A DNA stretch of 64,000 nt from Shewanella gelidii. GTDB taxonomy: Bacteria; Pseudomonadota; Gammaproteobacteria; Enterobacterales; Shewanellaceae. The position numbers and the translations under genes were made by a program. Below the pieces are notes generated by a model. The model was not told where the DNA came from. It made no database searches and worked only from the letters and a program-made list of their open reading frames with translations. Numbering within the stretch: position 1 is the first letter of the stretch; each line of letters begins with the position of its first letter. Location: positions 620,001-684,000 of the forward strand of contig NZ_BMPZ01000001.1 in NCBI RefSeq assembly GCF_014647855.1, written 5' to 3'. Below are positions 35,249-44,543 of this stretch, in pieces.

Positions 35249-38200
35249 ATGGATAGCTTTCTAAGTCTATTAAACAATGCAGTCCTATTAGTCGCTCTTG
35301 GCGTGATTTACGACTCGATTGGCCTGCGAAATATTGGAAATACCCATCTGAGAAACATAGCCAGTGGCTTGTTTATCGGCATGATCGGTATTAGCGTGAT
35401 GAGTCACCCTTGGGAATTGCATCCTGGGGTACTGTTTGATACTCGTTGGGTGTTACTGAGTCTAAGCGGACTATTTTTTGGCTTGATTCCGACGGCTATC
35501 GCCATTGTTATCACCAGCTGCTTTCGACTCTATGAAGGTGGCATTGGGGTGCCCGTAGGGATTATTGTAATCTTTGCTAGCGCAGCCACAGGTCTTGGTT
35601 GGCGTTATTGGTTGCGTCACTTTCACAAAGAGGTCAATTGGCTCAACTTAATCGCAATGGGGTTAGTTGTTGAGATTGTCGTAACTCTGACGATGCTCCT
35701 GCTGCCAACCACAGAAAAATACAACATCATTCAAACCATCACTCCAATTCTCTTCACTGTATTCCCCATCGGGACCATGTTATTAGGTTTACTACTGAAG
35801 CGACAAATGGATAAAAAGCAGCTCGAACTTGAGCTCAAAAAGCATGAGCGATTATTGGAGAAACAAAAAGACACACTACAAAGCATTATTGATGGCATCC
35901 CGGACCTGATTTTCTACAAATCCATTGAAGGAATCTACTTGGGCTGTAATAAAGCATTTGCTGAATTTATGGGGCGCCCAGTATCGGAGATCCAAGGAAA
36001 GGATGATGTTGAGCTGTTCGGCAAAGAAAACGCAAAATTGTTTCGAGAAAAAGACCGCATTATTATCGCTGAGGATAGTTTTGTGACCAATGAGGATACC
36101 GTTGCCTACCCAGATGGTCGCCTTGTTGACTTTAGTACTGTAAAAACCCCCTACAAAGACAAGCATGGCAAGCATCGTGGCATCGTGGGTGTCAGCCGAA
36201 ATATCACAGACCGTAAACGCGTCGAGCAACAGCTACTTGTTAGTGAAATGACCTATCGCGCCGTTTTAAGTACTGCGCTCGATGGTTTTTTTATTATTTC
36301 AATGCAAGGTAAAATCATAGAAAGCAACCAAAGCTATTGTGACATGTCAGGCTTTGGCCTCAATGAACTTATTGGACTACCGATCAATGAACTCGATGCA
36401 AGTACCGAGCATCGCTTCGATCAGCAAACTGTCCGCCAAGTCATTCAAGATGGTCGCATGAGCATCACGACCTTACATCGACATAAAGCGGGTCATAACT
36501 TCCCAGTCGAAGTGAACGTCCGCTACTGGAATGAAGATGGTGGTAAGTTCTTTGTTTTTGTTAAAGATATTTCCGAACGCATCGAGAACCAAAAGAAGCT
36601 TATTGAAAGCGAAATCAAATTCAAGCGGATCTTCGACACCACAAACTCTATTGCCGTGCAGGGCTATGATAAAAATCGAGCAGTAATCTACTGGAACCAA
36701 GCCAGTGAAACACTCTATGGCTTCAGCAAAGAACAAGCGATTGGCAGCCAGCTAGAAGATCTCATGATCCCCGAAGAACATCGTCAGCAAGTGATCCAAG
36801 ATGTGAATAATTGGGTAAATGGCGGCAATGCGATTCCAGCTGGAGAACTTGAGTTGCTTACTGCAAGTGGTGATACCGTTTCCGTCTTTTCTTCACACGT
36901 CATGATCTACAATAGCGACAATGAGCCTGAGATGTACTGCATCGATATGGATTTGACCGCGCAAAAACAAGCTGAAGATCAAGCGCTGACTCTGTCACAA
37001 GCACTCGACCAAAGCCCTGTATCAACAGTGCTTACCGACACCAATGGCATGATTGAGTACGTCAACCATCATTTCGAAAAGGTCTCTGGGTATAGCAGTC
37101 AAGATGTGCTTGGTCGACACACGCGCATGCTCAAATCAGGAAAAACCTCGAAATCAATTTATGCAGAGCTCTGGTCAGCGATAACCCAAGGACACGCTTG
37201 GGAAGGTGAGCTGCAAAACAAAAAGAAGAATGGCGAGATTTTTTGGGAACATGCCCACATTGCGCCTGTCGTCGATAGCTTAGGGGTCACCAAACATTTC
37301 CTCGCGCTAAAACAAGACATTACTCAATATAAAAAACAAGAAGAGAAAATCCTTCACCAGGCCCACTACGACAGCCTCACTGAATTGCCAAATCGTTTAT
37401 TGTCATTAGACCGACTGTCGCAAACTCTGAAAGATGCCAATCGCACTCGGAGCAAAGTTGCCGTGCTCTTTTTAGATCTAGACGACTTTAAAAAAGTGAA
37501 TGATACCTTAGGTCATCAGGTCGGGGACTCATTACTGATACAAGCCGCCAGTCGATTGAGCAGCTGTATCCGAAGCAACGATGTTGTGGGTCGTTTAGGC
37601 GGCGACGAGTTTATCGTCATTCTCAATAATATTTCCGATGAAAGTGACGTTATAACCATCGCAGAAAAGCTACTTGAGCAATTTAGCCATCCGTTCAAGC
37701 TTAAAAACCGCGAACTTGTCAGCACAGTCAGCATTGGTATTTCCGTATACCCAGAAGACAGTACCAAGCCTACCGAGCTACTGCGACAAGCAGATTCAGC
37801 GATGTACCATTCAAAAGAGTTGGGTCGCAATACTTACAACTTCTTTACGATGCAAATGAACCAAGATATGAATCGCCGCTTGCAAGTTGAAGAGCAACTG
37901 AGAAGCGCGCTGCAACGACAAGAACTTGAAGTTTATTTCCAACCTTTAGTGGATATTCGTGATCGCAAAACCATTGGTGCTGAGGCCCTGCTTCGCTGGG
38001 ATAATGTCAAATTGGGCAAAGTGACACCCGATGAGTTTATCCCAATCGCGGAGCAAACTGGGCTAATTGTTCCCATCGGCCGCTTTGTGATGGAGCAAGC
38101 CTTTACGGCGGCGGCCCAATGGCAAAAGAACTATCAAAATAACTTCAGAATCGCCATTAATGTATCGCCAAAACAATTTAGAGACAGTGCATTTATTGAG

Positions 38201-38650
38201 GTACTCACGCAACTTCTGCAGGAGCACCAATTGGCGAGCCACTGTGTTGAACTAGAGATTACCGAAGGTGTGTTACTCAGTGGCGACCCCGTCATTGCTC
38301 AAACGCTGTCGGAATTAAACAATATCGGCGTCAGCATCTCCATGGATGACTTTGGTACTGGTTATTCGTCACTGAGTTATCTCCGCAGCTACCCATTTGA
38401 TACGGTGAAGGTCGATAAAAGCTTTATCAATGATATTACTGTCGACCCTGGAGACTTAGAACTCGTAGGTGCTGCAATCGCTATGGGGCACGGTCTCAAC
38501 CTCAATGTGATTGCTGAAGGTGTCGAAACCGAAGAGCAATATCAGCTTCTGAACGCGCTAAAATGTAATTATGGCCAAGGTTACTTATTTAGTCGGCCAG
38601 TTCCGCTTGAGGAGTTTGAACAAATCCTTCAGCGGGAGCATCAAACATAA
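35249..38650 (+). CDS. Membrane receptor with 5TMR-LYT, four PAS, GGDEF and EAL domains
   Basis: 1133 residues. About 200 N-terminal residues form five or six membrane helices of 5TMR-LYT type (HPGVLFDTRWVLLSLSGLFFGLIPTAIA). Four PAS domains follow (about 205-330, 330-450, 455-575, 580-700). The GGDEF domain (about 710-870) has an intact RLGGDEF and the EAL domain (about 875-1130) an intact GAEALLRW, NVSPKQF, DDFGTGYSS and IAEGVET. A transmembrane sensor that probably makes or degrades c-di-GMP. The gene starts right after the stop of a doubtful 62-codon frame. A strong terminator follows. Confidence 0.92.
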   Translation: MDSFLSLLNNAVLLVALGVIYDSIGLRNIGNTHLRNIASGLFIGMIGISVMSHPWELHPGVLFDTRWVLLSLSGLFFGLIPTAIAIVITSCFRLYEGGIGVPVGIIVIFASAATGLGWRYWLRHFHKEVNWLNLIAMGLVVEIVVTLTMLLLPTTEKYNIIQTITPILFTVFPIGTMLLGLLLKRQMDKKQLELELKKHERLLEKQKDTLQSIIDGIPDLIFYKSIEGIYLGCNKAFAEFMGRPVSEIQGKDDVELFGKENAKLFREKDRIIIAEDSFVTNEDTVAYPDGRLVDFSTVKTPYKDKHGKHRGIVGVSRNITDRKRVEQQLLVSEMTYRAVLSTALDGFFIISMQGKIIESNQSYCDMSGFGLNELIGLPINELDASTEHRFDQQTVRQVIQDGRMSITTLHRHKAGHNFPVEVNVRYWNEDGGKFFVFVKDISERIENQKKLIESEIKFKRIFDTTNSIAVQGYDKNRAVIYWNQASETLYGFSKEQAIGSQLEDLMIPEEHRQQVIQDVNNWVNGGNAIPAGELELLTASGDTVSVFSSHVMIYNSDNEPEMYCIDMDLTAQKQAEDQALTLSQALDQSPVSTVLTDTNGMIEYVNHHFEKVSGYSSQDVLGRHTRMLKSGKTSKSIYAELWSAITQGHAWEGELQNKKKNGEIFWEHAHIAPVVDSLGVTKHFLALKQDITQYKKQEEKILHQAHYDSLTELPNRLLSLDRLSQTLKDANRTRSKVAVLFLDLDDFKKVNDTLGHQVGDSLLIQAASRLSSCIRSNDVVGRLGGDEFIVILNNISDESDVITIAEKLLEQFSHPFKLKNRELVSTVSIGISVYPEDSTKPTELLRQADSAMYHSKELGRNTYNFFTMQMNQDMNRRLQVEEQLRSALQRQELEVYFQPLVDIRDRKTIGAEALLRWDNVKLGKVTPDEFIPIAEQTGLIVPIGRFVMEQAFTAAAQWQKNYQNNFRIAINVSPKQFRDSAFIEVLTQLLQEHQLASHCVELEITEGVLLSGDPVIAQTLSELNNIGVSISMDDFGTGYSSLSYLRSYPFDTVKVDKSFINDITVDPGDLELVGAAIAMGHGLNLNVIAEGVETEEQYQLLNALKCNYGQGYLFSRPVPLEEFEQILQREHQT

Positions 38651-38726
38651 GCGTATTATCTGCTTGATTTCATCCTGATCTTATTGCGATTTGGCCTCCT
38701 GCTAATTGCGTTCAATCGTTACCAAT

Positions 38727-38762
38727 AAAAAAACGCTCCTCAATCAAGAGGAGCGCTTTTTA
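38727..38762. terminator. Bidirectional terminator
   Basis: AAAAAACGCTCCTC, loop AATCAA, GAGGAGCGCTTTTT. It lies between the convergent receptor and flavoprotein-like genes. Confidence 0.88.
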
Positions 38763-38821
38763 GTTAGCAACCAGCGGGTGTTGTGAGCTAGCAAATCACA
38801 TCACCCAAGGCATACATCGAA

Positions 38822-40159
38822 CTACAACCTTGAATAAGCAGCAGCATGTTCGCCGGCTAACTTACCAAAAGTAACAACGTCGGCTGTCAAACTGCCCTCA
38901 GGGCGTTGATCATTTTGAAGACTGGCAGCAAGTTCGCTTGCGCCATATAAACCGGGAATGGTTTCTGTTTTAGCATTTAAGATTTCCGCTTTCGCATCGA
39001 TAGACACCCCACCTACCGTATGGTGAACACCTGGGCTAACTTCAATTGCATAGAAATGCTTACCTTTAAGGGTCTTGGTCATATCTGGACGGCGATCCTC
39101 AAGGCGATCAAATTCCAAATCAATCCCTTTACCCACATGACGGTTATAAAGTGCTACAGATTGCTGTAACGCTTTACCATCAATTCCCAATGAAGCCCCG
39201 AGCGCTTGCAACGAACTCTCTGTGGAGACCACACCAAGATCGATATAGTTGTCAATTTTCTTTAATGAACGGCGCACTGAATCATCAAAAACTAAGAATA
39301 CCGAGCCACCGCTTTGCTCTAAAATCGCAGCCGCAGCTTTATCTCGTGTTGCAAGTTCATTGACAAAACGTTTCCCTTCACGATTCACAAGAATCGCCCC
39401 ACTGCCCCGAATCGCTTCAGTCACCATCACGCCGCCCTGGACTGACAGTGTTGGATGCACTTCTGGGTGACTCGTTGCAATCAAATGCTTCAATTTAGGG
39501 TCTAACTTAGCCAGTGCATCGCCATCCTTCGCTTCATCAGCCAAGACAACCGCATCTGTTTCAATCCAATAGTAGCCACGATTCTTTTCGTTCACCAACA
39601 CCCCACGAACACGTCCATCTTCGTCTTTGAGAACTTCAACACCACGGGTATCCATACGCAAGTCTACGCCACGTTCCAGTGCATTTTGATGAAGTACTTT
39701 CATCACATGAGCACATACGCCTGCGTCGTCCATATGTTGATTTAAATCTGCGCCAAGTGAAGCTAACCAATGTGCAGAATTAGAAGATTGATCCGCAAGG
39801 GCTTCTACAAGCTTGGCTTCTACGGCGTCATTTGCTTCAACGACATGCTTTTTGTCAATCATGATCACCTGAGCACCGGCATCTCTGGCAGACACAGCGG
39901 CAGAGAAACCAGCACTACCAGAACCGATGACAACAATATTGGTCTTAGACTGAGGAGCCTTAGATAGTGCGTTCTCTCTAACTTTTAAGTCTTGCTCTAA
40001 TGCAACGATAGCAGGCTCATGATGTTGCCATTGACTACCGTAAGATTGTGCGCGTTCGCCCTGAAGACCCGTCAAGCTTTCTGAGCCAACAACGGCGCTT
40101 GAAGTGCTGAGTGCTGCTAACGCCGCAGCGACATATAATGCAGTTTTTAATTTCTTCAT
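38822..40159 (-). CDS. Flavocytochrome c3-like (fumarate/urocanate reductase-type) protein lacking heme domain and FAD-contact loops
   Basis: 445 residues with a signal peptide (1-25). From residue 40 it follows Shewanella flavocytochrome c3: linker, VVIGSGSAGFSAAVSARDAG (76-95), RGVEVLKDEDGRVRGVLV, VMVTEAIRGSGAILVNREG and FGKLAGEHA. Catalytic counterparts are kept: His235 (HPTLS), Arg272 (ATRDKA), His379/380 (GVHHTVGG) and Arg419. There is no CxxCH heme motif. By comparison from memory, glycine-rich FAD-binding segments are missing or altered: GGNxxLAxGGxN after the first strand (here VEANDAVEA), the NRAHRPTGG loop, ATGGF (here ADEAKDG), GDGxxxAxxxGA before HPTLS, and GANRLGGN (here NDQRPEG). 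It may not bind FAD. The reading frame is intact and its promoter is elaborate, so it appears functional. Confidence 0.8.
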   Translation of the reverse strand: MKKLKTALYVAAALAALSTSSAVVGSESLTGLQGERAQSYGSQWQHHEPAIVALEQDLKVRENALSKAPQSKTNIVVIGSGSAGFSAAVSARDAGAQVIMIDKKHVVEANDAVEAKLVEALADQSSNSAHWLASLGADLNQHMDDAGVCAHVMKVLHQNALERGVDLRMDTRGVEVLKDEDGRVRGVLVNEKNRGYYWIETDAVVLADEAKDGDALAKLDPKLKHLIATSHPEVHPTLSVQGGVMVTEAIRGSGAILVNREGKRFVNELATRDKAAAAILEQSGGSVFLVFDDSVRRSLKKIDNYIDLGVVSTESSLQALGASLGIDGKALQQSVALYNRHVGKGIDLEFDRLEDRRPDMTKTLKGKHFYAIEVSPGVHHTVGGVSIDAKAEILNAKTETIPGLYGASELAASLQNDQRPEGSLTADVVTFGKLAGEHAAAYSRL

Positions 40160-40249
40160 GGTGGTCCCTAAATCATTATCAATGCGAATAAGATCGCGTC
40201 CTTGGAGAGTCAGCTTCTATGATTTATGCATCAGGATACTCCCCGCCCT

Positions 40250-40410
40250 GAGTAAATCTTGAGCTGAGCTCCGTCTTGTCTCAAGCAGATAATGGGAAAC
40301 CTTAAGGTAACTAAAAGGACGATCACATCTTGCAAAAACGCATATGCAAGGATGCATCAGTACTGCGCCAAATATGCAAAATCTCATACCCCAATAGGGC
40401 ATTGTTCACA
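40250..40410 (-). promoter_or_regulatory. Promoter module A (shared architecture with module B upstream of satP)
   Basis: Five blocks are shared with 42124-42284 at identical offsets: 15-nt block at 40250-40264, CTCAAG at 40280-40285, ACGATCACA at 40319-40327, ATGCAAGGATGCAT at 40344-40357 and a 22-nt block at 40370-40391, plus TCACA at 40406-40410. On the minus strand TTGAGA (40284-40279), 17 bp, then CAAGAT (40261-40256) fits a sigma-70-type promoter about 95 bp before the flavoprotein-like gene. Confidence 0.75.
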
Positions 40411-41128
40411 GTACGACCAGCAAGCTCTATCTACGGCCAAACTTTATGTAAATTAGGCAATGCAAATTTAAATAACCAGAAATGGCAATTTTACGCATGG
40501 TCAAATTAACACCAAAAAAATGACCGGCCATGCAAATATGAAAGAAGCAAAAAATCATAAAAAGAACCGAATTAACAAAGGCATAACTTTTAAGAGCCCA
40601 AATTTGAGCACAATCATCTTCTACATGATCAAAAGCATGATGCAGCATTCGTGCTGCGGCATGTCAGTGTTTGTGAATTTCAGTATTAACTTTGCTGCTT
40701 TTGATTGCTCATCGCTCAGCGAATAGGATCATGGCACCAAGTAGCGCACAGAAAACTCATCGCAGATATCGTTCATTTGCTGCCGGCAAAATAATTGAGT
40801 GACGCACTTTGATTAAATCAGTTGGAGTGAAAAGTCTAGAGCGAGAAAACTTGAGTGCGAGCTTGAGCAGGGTCGTTTCGCAACACACGTCTTGCCATAC
40901 TTATTGAATTGGCTGTGCCCAAAACATTGCCACCGCTATTTTGAAAAACCGCGATCTACAATTCATAATCGAAGTGAATCTGTTTGAAATTTAAACGTGA
41001 CTCAAAATTCTGGCTGATAAATATTAGAAAAATTACAAGATGACCAGTTAGGCAACAATCGCAGGGCGTGCATCATCAATGTCCTTATCATTGCCCATTG
41101 CCGCACACAAAGGCCAAAGAAAAATTCC
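40411..41128. other. Intergenic region without recognised gene
   Basis: About 720 bp, AT-rich. Short frames here have no ribosome binding sites or recognisable products. No repeat or RNA was recognised. Confidence 0.4.
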
Positions 41129-41163
41129 ATAAAAAAAGAAGCCCCACAGGGCTTCTTTTTTTT
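41129..41163 (-). terminator. Terminator after satP
   Basis: AAAAAAAGAAGCCC, loop, GGGCTTCTTTTTTTT. On the minus strand it follows the satP stop at 41182 by 20 bp and has a T-rich tail on both sides. Confidence 0.85.
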
Positions 41164-41181
41164 CAAGGATAAACCTTGAGA

Positions 41182-41796
41182 TTAAGCAGCAGCGGCAACC
41201 GTTTGTACCGGTTTTGCAGCTTCTTTCTTAAATTTAGGCTCACCAATTGGCAAGATAACGCGACCGTACTCTTGGTTAAGGATTTGCGCCATGGCAAAAT
41301 AAATGGCCGATGCCCCAACAAAGATCCCTTCGTATCCTGCAATCACACCAATCATGTGGTTGCCCGTGAAGTCACGCGCCGCAAGCAAGAAGAATAGAAT
41401 CGTTAATGAACCAAAGATCACTTGCTTCGCCATTGGGTAGCAGCGAGAGCCGATATACATGAAGCCAGTGAAGATACCCCACAACGTTAGGTACCAGCCC
41501 ATGAACGTTTCAGGACTTTTCAATAAGCCAAGCCCCATCTTAGGCATTACAATCAAACCAACCAGCGTTAGCCAGAATAGTCCATAAGAGGTGAATGCCG
41601 TAGTTCCGAAGGTATCTCCACGCTTAAAGCACATTGTGCCAACGATAATTTGGCTGATACCACCATAAAAAATACCCATGGCTAAGATCATTGAGTCAAT
41701 TGGGAAAAATCCCGCGTTATGAATGTTCAAAAGAACCGTTGTCATACCAAAGCCCATGAGACCTAAAGGCGCAGGGTTAGCGTAGTTTGTAGACAT
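41182..41796 (-). CDS. satP: Acetate/succinate uptake transporter, SatP/YaaH (AceTr) family
   Basis: 204 residues with six membrane helices. The signature [23 protein letters not shown] is at the N-terminus (residues 6-28). The rest, [26 protein letters not shown] and [11 protein letters not shown], is typical of the GPR1/FUN34/YaaH family that imports acetate with protons. The C-terminus is basic then Ala-rich. An unusually long (about 330 nt) leader separates the predicted promoter of module B from the start. Regulation probably shared with the flavocytochrome-like gene through the paired modules. Confidence 0.9.
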   Translation of the reverse strand: MSTNYANPAPLGLMGFGMTTVLLNIHNAGFFPIDSMILAMGIFYGGISQIIVGTMCFKRGDTFGTTAFTSYGLFWLTLVGLIVMPKMGLGLLKSPETFMGWYLTLWGIFTGFMYIGSRCYPMAKQVIFGSLTILFFLLAARDFTGNHMIGVIAGYEGIFVGASAIYFAMAQILNQEYGRVILPIGEPKFKKEAAKPVQTVAAAA

Positions 41797-42123
41797 TGTA
41801 TGCTTACCTTCATTGTTAGTGTGTATAGAAAAGCTGTTTTACAGCTCTCATTCTTACGGTACGAAATAACCAATAATTAATAGAACGTTAAAAAAGTTCT
41901 TCTTTTGTTACCCATGGTTTTCACCACTTCCCTGCAAGGTCCTATTTACCCAAGTTCCTTTTCGGTATGACTACTCGAGCTCAGACGCTCCCTTTTATAC
42001 TGAGATGTTCAATCAACATAAAAAGGGCGCAAAAACACAAGCAAGACATTGATAACATTAATAATTAACTAAATTAGGAATCTCTATTTAGAAAGCTCGT
42101 TTTCCAAAGAGTTTCCCTTTCCC

Positions 42124-42284
42124 GAGTAAATCTTGAGCATGAGCAAACCGAGACTCAAGTGAAAAACTAGAATAGAAAAGCTAACTAAAACCACGATCAC
42201 AACTCCCAAGAATCAACATGCAAGCTTGCATTGAACAGAAGCAAAATATGCAAAATCTCATACCCATGCAGGGGGTTGGTCACA
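42124..42284 (-). promoter_or_regulatory. Promoter module B (upstream of satP)
   Basis: Same blocks and spacing as module A: 15-nt block 42124-42138, CTCAAG 42154-42159, ACGATCACA 42193-42201, the perfect palindrome ATGCAAGCTTGCAT 42218-42231, 22-nt block 42244-42265 and TCACA 42280-42284. TTGAGT-N17-CAAGAT lies on the minus strand. Sequence between blocks is largely different, so the blocks look selected rather than simply duplicated. Confidence 0.75.
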
Positions 42285-42539
42285 AGCTATTGAGAGGCGT
42301 GAATTAGTGTGGAGTTTTCAACTTGTTCGCTACCATCAGCACGTACAAAAGTTGATAATAGAATCATCAAAAAGGCGTAGGACAAGGGCATTGAGCTATA
42401 AAAGCATTTGCAAATATCAATCATCGACAGCAAATTCTGAACGAGTTCTGGAACTTACATCGCATTAAAATCACGATAAAAAGCCGATGATAATGAAAGA
42501 GATAAACCCGAGCGCTATGCAGAAAGGAAATATAAGATT

Positions 42540-44543
42540 TTGAATTTAAGCCCCTTCAAATGGTTATGCGTTATAGCAATCATCTTTGCATACCCAAGTT
42601 ATGCGGAAGATACGGTGACTTTAGGTGTCCACTCTAAAACGGCACCTTTTGCTTGGCATAGTAATGACGAAGATCAGGGCTTTAATATTGAATTACTTAC
42701 ACGCATTAGCCAGCTCAATGATAAAGAACTCATCGTCAAGCGTAAAAGCTTCCAAGAATTAGTCAGCGATATTAACAACTCAGATAGCGACGTCGATATT
42801 GCCGTCATGGTCAGTCCAGTAGGGATTGCACGGCAACAACTGCAATCAGACCCTATTTATGCGACTCATGCGCAAGCCTATACATTACAAGGGCGTGATT
42901 TCATTGATAATTGGGACGATCTGGCAGGTAAACGCGTCGCGATCAAAAGTGGCTCATTTGTCGATGTTTATATTCGTGGCCATGTGCAAGAATTTACCCG
43001 AGTTGATGTTGACCTCTATGAAACGGGTTTCAAACTCCTTGAACAAGATAAAGTTGATGTGGTTCTCGCCGAAAACTTCGTTGCGCGTCGGTTACTGCCA
43101 TTTTTCACGTCAATTCACAGCTCCAGTGACCCTCTCATTTTTGGTGCATTCGTATTTGTCGCGAACCAGTCCAACAAAGAGCTGATGATCAAAATTAATG
43201 GCACACTTCGGCGACTTAAGCTTTCCGGAGAATACGATGAACTGGTAAATAAGTGGTTTGGTACCGGACGTGAGAAAGTTGATCTCATCAGTACCCAAGA
43301 AAAAATGCTATTTGCGGCTCTTATTGTCACAGCAATCTCAGCATTTGGTATGGTCTATACCCGCTCGATTAGCCAACGCCTAGAAAAACGAACAGTTGCA
43401 CTGGCACTTGAGCTCAAACAAAGGCATGAAGCCGAGCAAAAGATATCCAGTCTGTCACAACAATTCCAATCGGTATTGGACGGGATCCCCCATGGCGTAA
43501 GCTTATACAATCAAGAGCTTTCCTGCCTCTGGAGTAATGATAACAATAACCAATTGCTCGAAGATGAGGCCTTTTGTCATCAAAATGGCAAAATTTTCTC
43601 ACTTAGAAACCTAGTCGACAACGTGTTAATGCAGCAAAAGTCTGTGATTCAAGAGATGAGCTATCGCGACCAATATTGGTTACTGCAGGCACACCCGATA
43701 GCTAATCGGCAGGTGGTCATACTCCTCGAAGAATCAACCGAGCAACATCGACTACGACAAGCCAATGATGAGGCCAGTCGTCTTGCTTCTTTAGGGGAGC
43801 TTTCGGCGGGGATTGCTCATGAAATTAATAACCCAACGGGTATCATTGTTCACTCTATCGACTTCTTTGCTAAAGCGTTGGTCGACTTGGAACCCGCAGC
43901 CAAAAACTACCAAGAAGATAATCCTTTTTGGCAGATTGCCGGCCTAGCACCGAATCGGGCGTTAGAGGAGTTACAGCACTCAAGTGTCACCATTGAGGAG
44001 AGCGCGAGGCGCATCAGTCGAATCGTGAGTGATTTAAAGCGATACGCCCAACCTAACCTCAGGTCACGACATACCGCTGCAAACCTAAACGAAGTCGTCA
44101 AAGTGTCCTTACGATTAGCTGCAAACCAAATCAAACGCTTCCAGGTGAACACTCACTTAATTGAGTCTGAACCTTTTGTTATCGGTGACCCACAGCAATT
44201 ACAACAAGTCATGATTAACTTGTTGCAAAATGCCAGCAATGCACTCACCTCAGAGCTAGAGAATAATCAACAAGTCAACGGGCAAATCGACGTTGAAACC
44301 CTCGTGTCAGGGAAAAAAGCAAAAATAATCATCCGTGACAATGGACCCGGAATGGACAGCGCAACCTTGCAAAGGGTCACCGAGCCGTTCTTCACAACTC
44401 GCAGAGCTAGTGGCGGTAGTGGATTAGGTTTATCGGTATCCAGTCGCATCATTAAAGAACACCAAGGCCAAATGCAAATCAGCTCTCGTGTTGGAGAAGG
44501 AACTTGCATCACGCTCATTTTTAAATTGGAGCAAACAACGTGA
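42540..44543 (+). CDS. Histidine kinase with periplasmic solute-binding (SBP_bac_3) sensor
   Basis: 667 residues. Signal sequence (CVIAIIFAYPSYAED), then a family-3 solute-binding domain (about 25-240; TVTLGVHSKTAPFAWHSND, DDLAGKRVAIKSGS), a membrane segment (about 258-278), a PAS-like region (about 310-395), HisKA with LGELSAGIAHEINNPTGI (phosphoacceptor His near 425) and HATPase with GDPQQLQQVMINLLQNASNA, DNGPGM and GGSGLGLSVS. The start is TTG at 42540 with AGGA about 11 nt upstream. It probably senses a small organic ligand in the periplasm. The regulator gene overlaps it by 4 nt. It is read away from satP and lies next to the paired promoter modules, whose control it is the natural candidate for. 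Confidence 0.88.
   Translation: MNLSPFKWLCVIAIIFAYPSYAEDTVTLGVHSKTAPFAWHSNDEDQGFNIELLTRISQLNDKELIVKRKSFQELVSDINNSDSDVDIAVMVSPVGIARQQLQSDPIYATHAQAYTLQGRDFIDNWDDLAGKRVAIKSGSFVDVYIRGHVQEFTRVDVDLYETGFKLLEQDKVDVVLAENFVARRLLPFFTSIHSSSDPLIFGAFVFVANQSNKELMIKINGTLRRLKLSGEYDELVNKWFGTGREKVDLISTQEKMLFAALIVTAISAFGMVYTRSISQRLEKRTVALALELKQRHEAEQKISSLSQQFQSVLDGIPHGVSLYNQELSCLWSNDNNNQLLEDEAFCHQNGKIFSLRNLVDNVLMQQKSVIQEMSYRDQYWLLQAHPIANRQVVILLEESTEQHRLRQANDEASRLASLGELSAGIAHEINNPTGIIVHSIDFFAKALVDLEPAAKNYQEDNPFWQIAGLAPNRALEELQHSSVTIEESARRISRIVSDLKRYAQPNLRSRHTAANLNEVVKVSLRLAANQIKRFQVNTHLIESEPFVIGDPQQLQQVMINLLQNASNALTSELENNQQVNGQIDVETLVSGKKAKIIIRDNGPGMDSATLQRVTEPFFTTRRASGGSGLGLSVSSRIIKEHQGQMQISSRVGEGTCITLIFKLEQTT

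Noticed and set aside
40370..40391. Sigma-54 -24/-12 promoter in the conserved 22-nt block of both modules
   Set aside because: On the minus strand GG and GC are separated by 11 rather than 10 bp, and the neighbouring regulator lacks GAFTGA. The TTGAG-N17-CAAGAT promoter explains the spacing better.
40520..40726. Small open frame in the long spacer after the flavocytochrome-like gene
   Set aside because: No ribosome binding site, basic low-complexity product and no relatives recognised.
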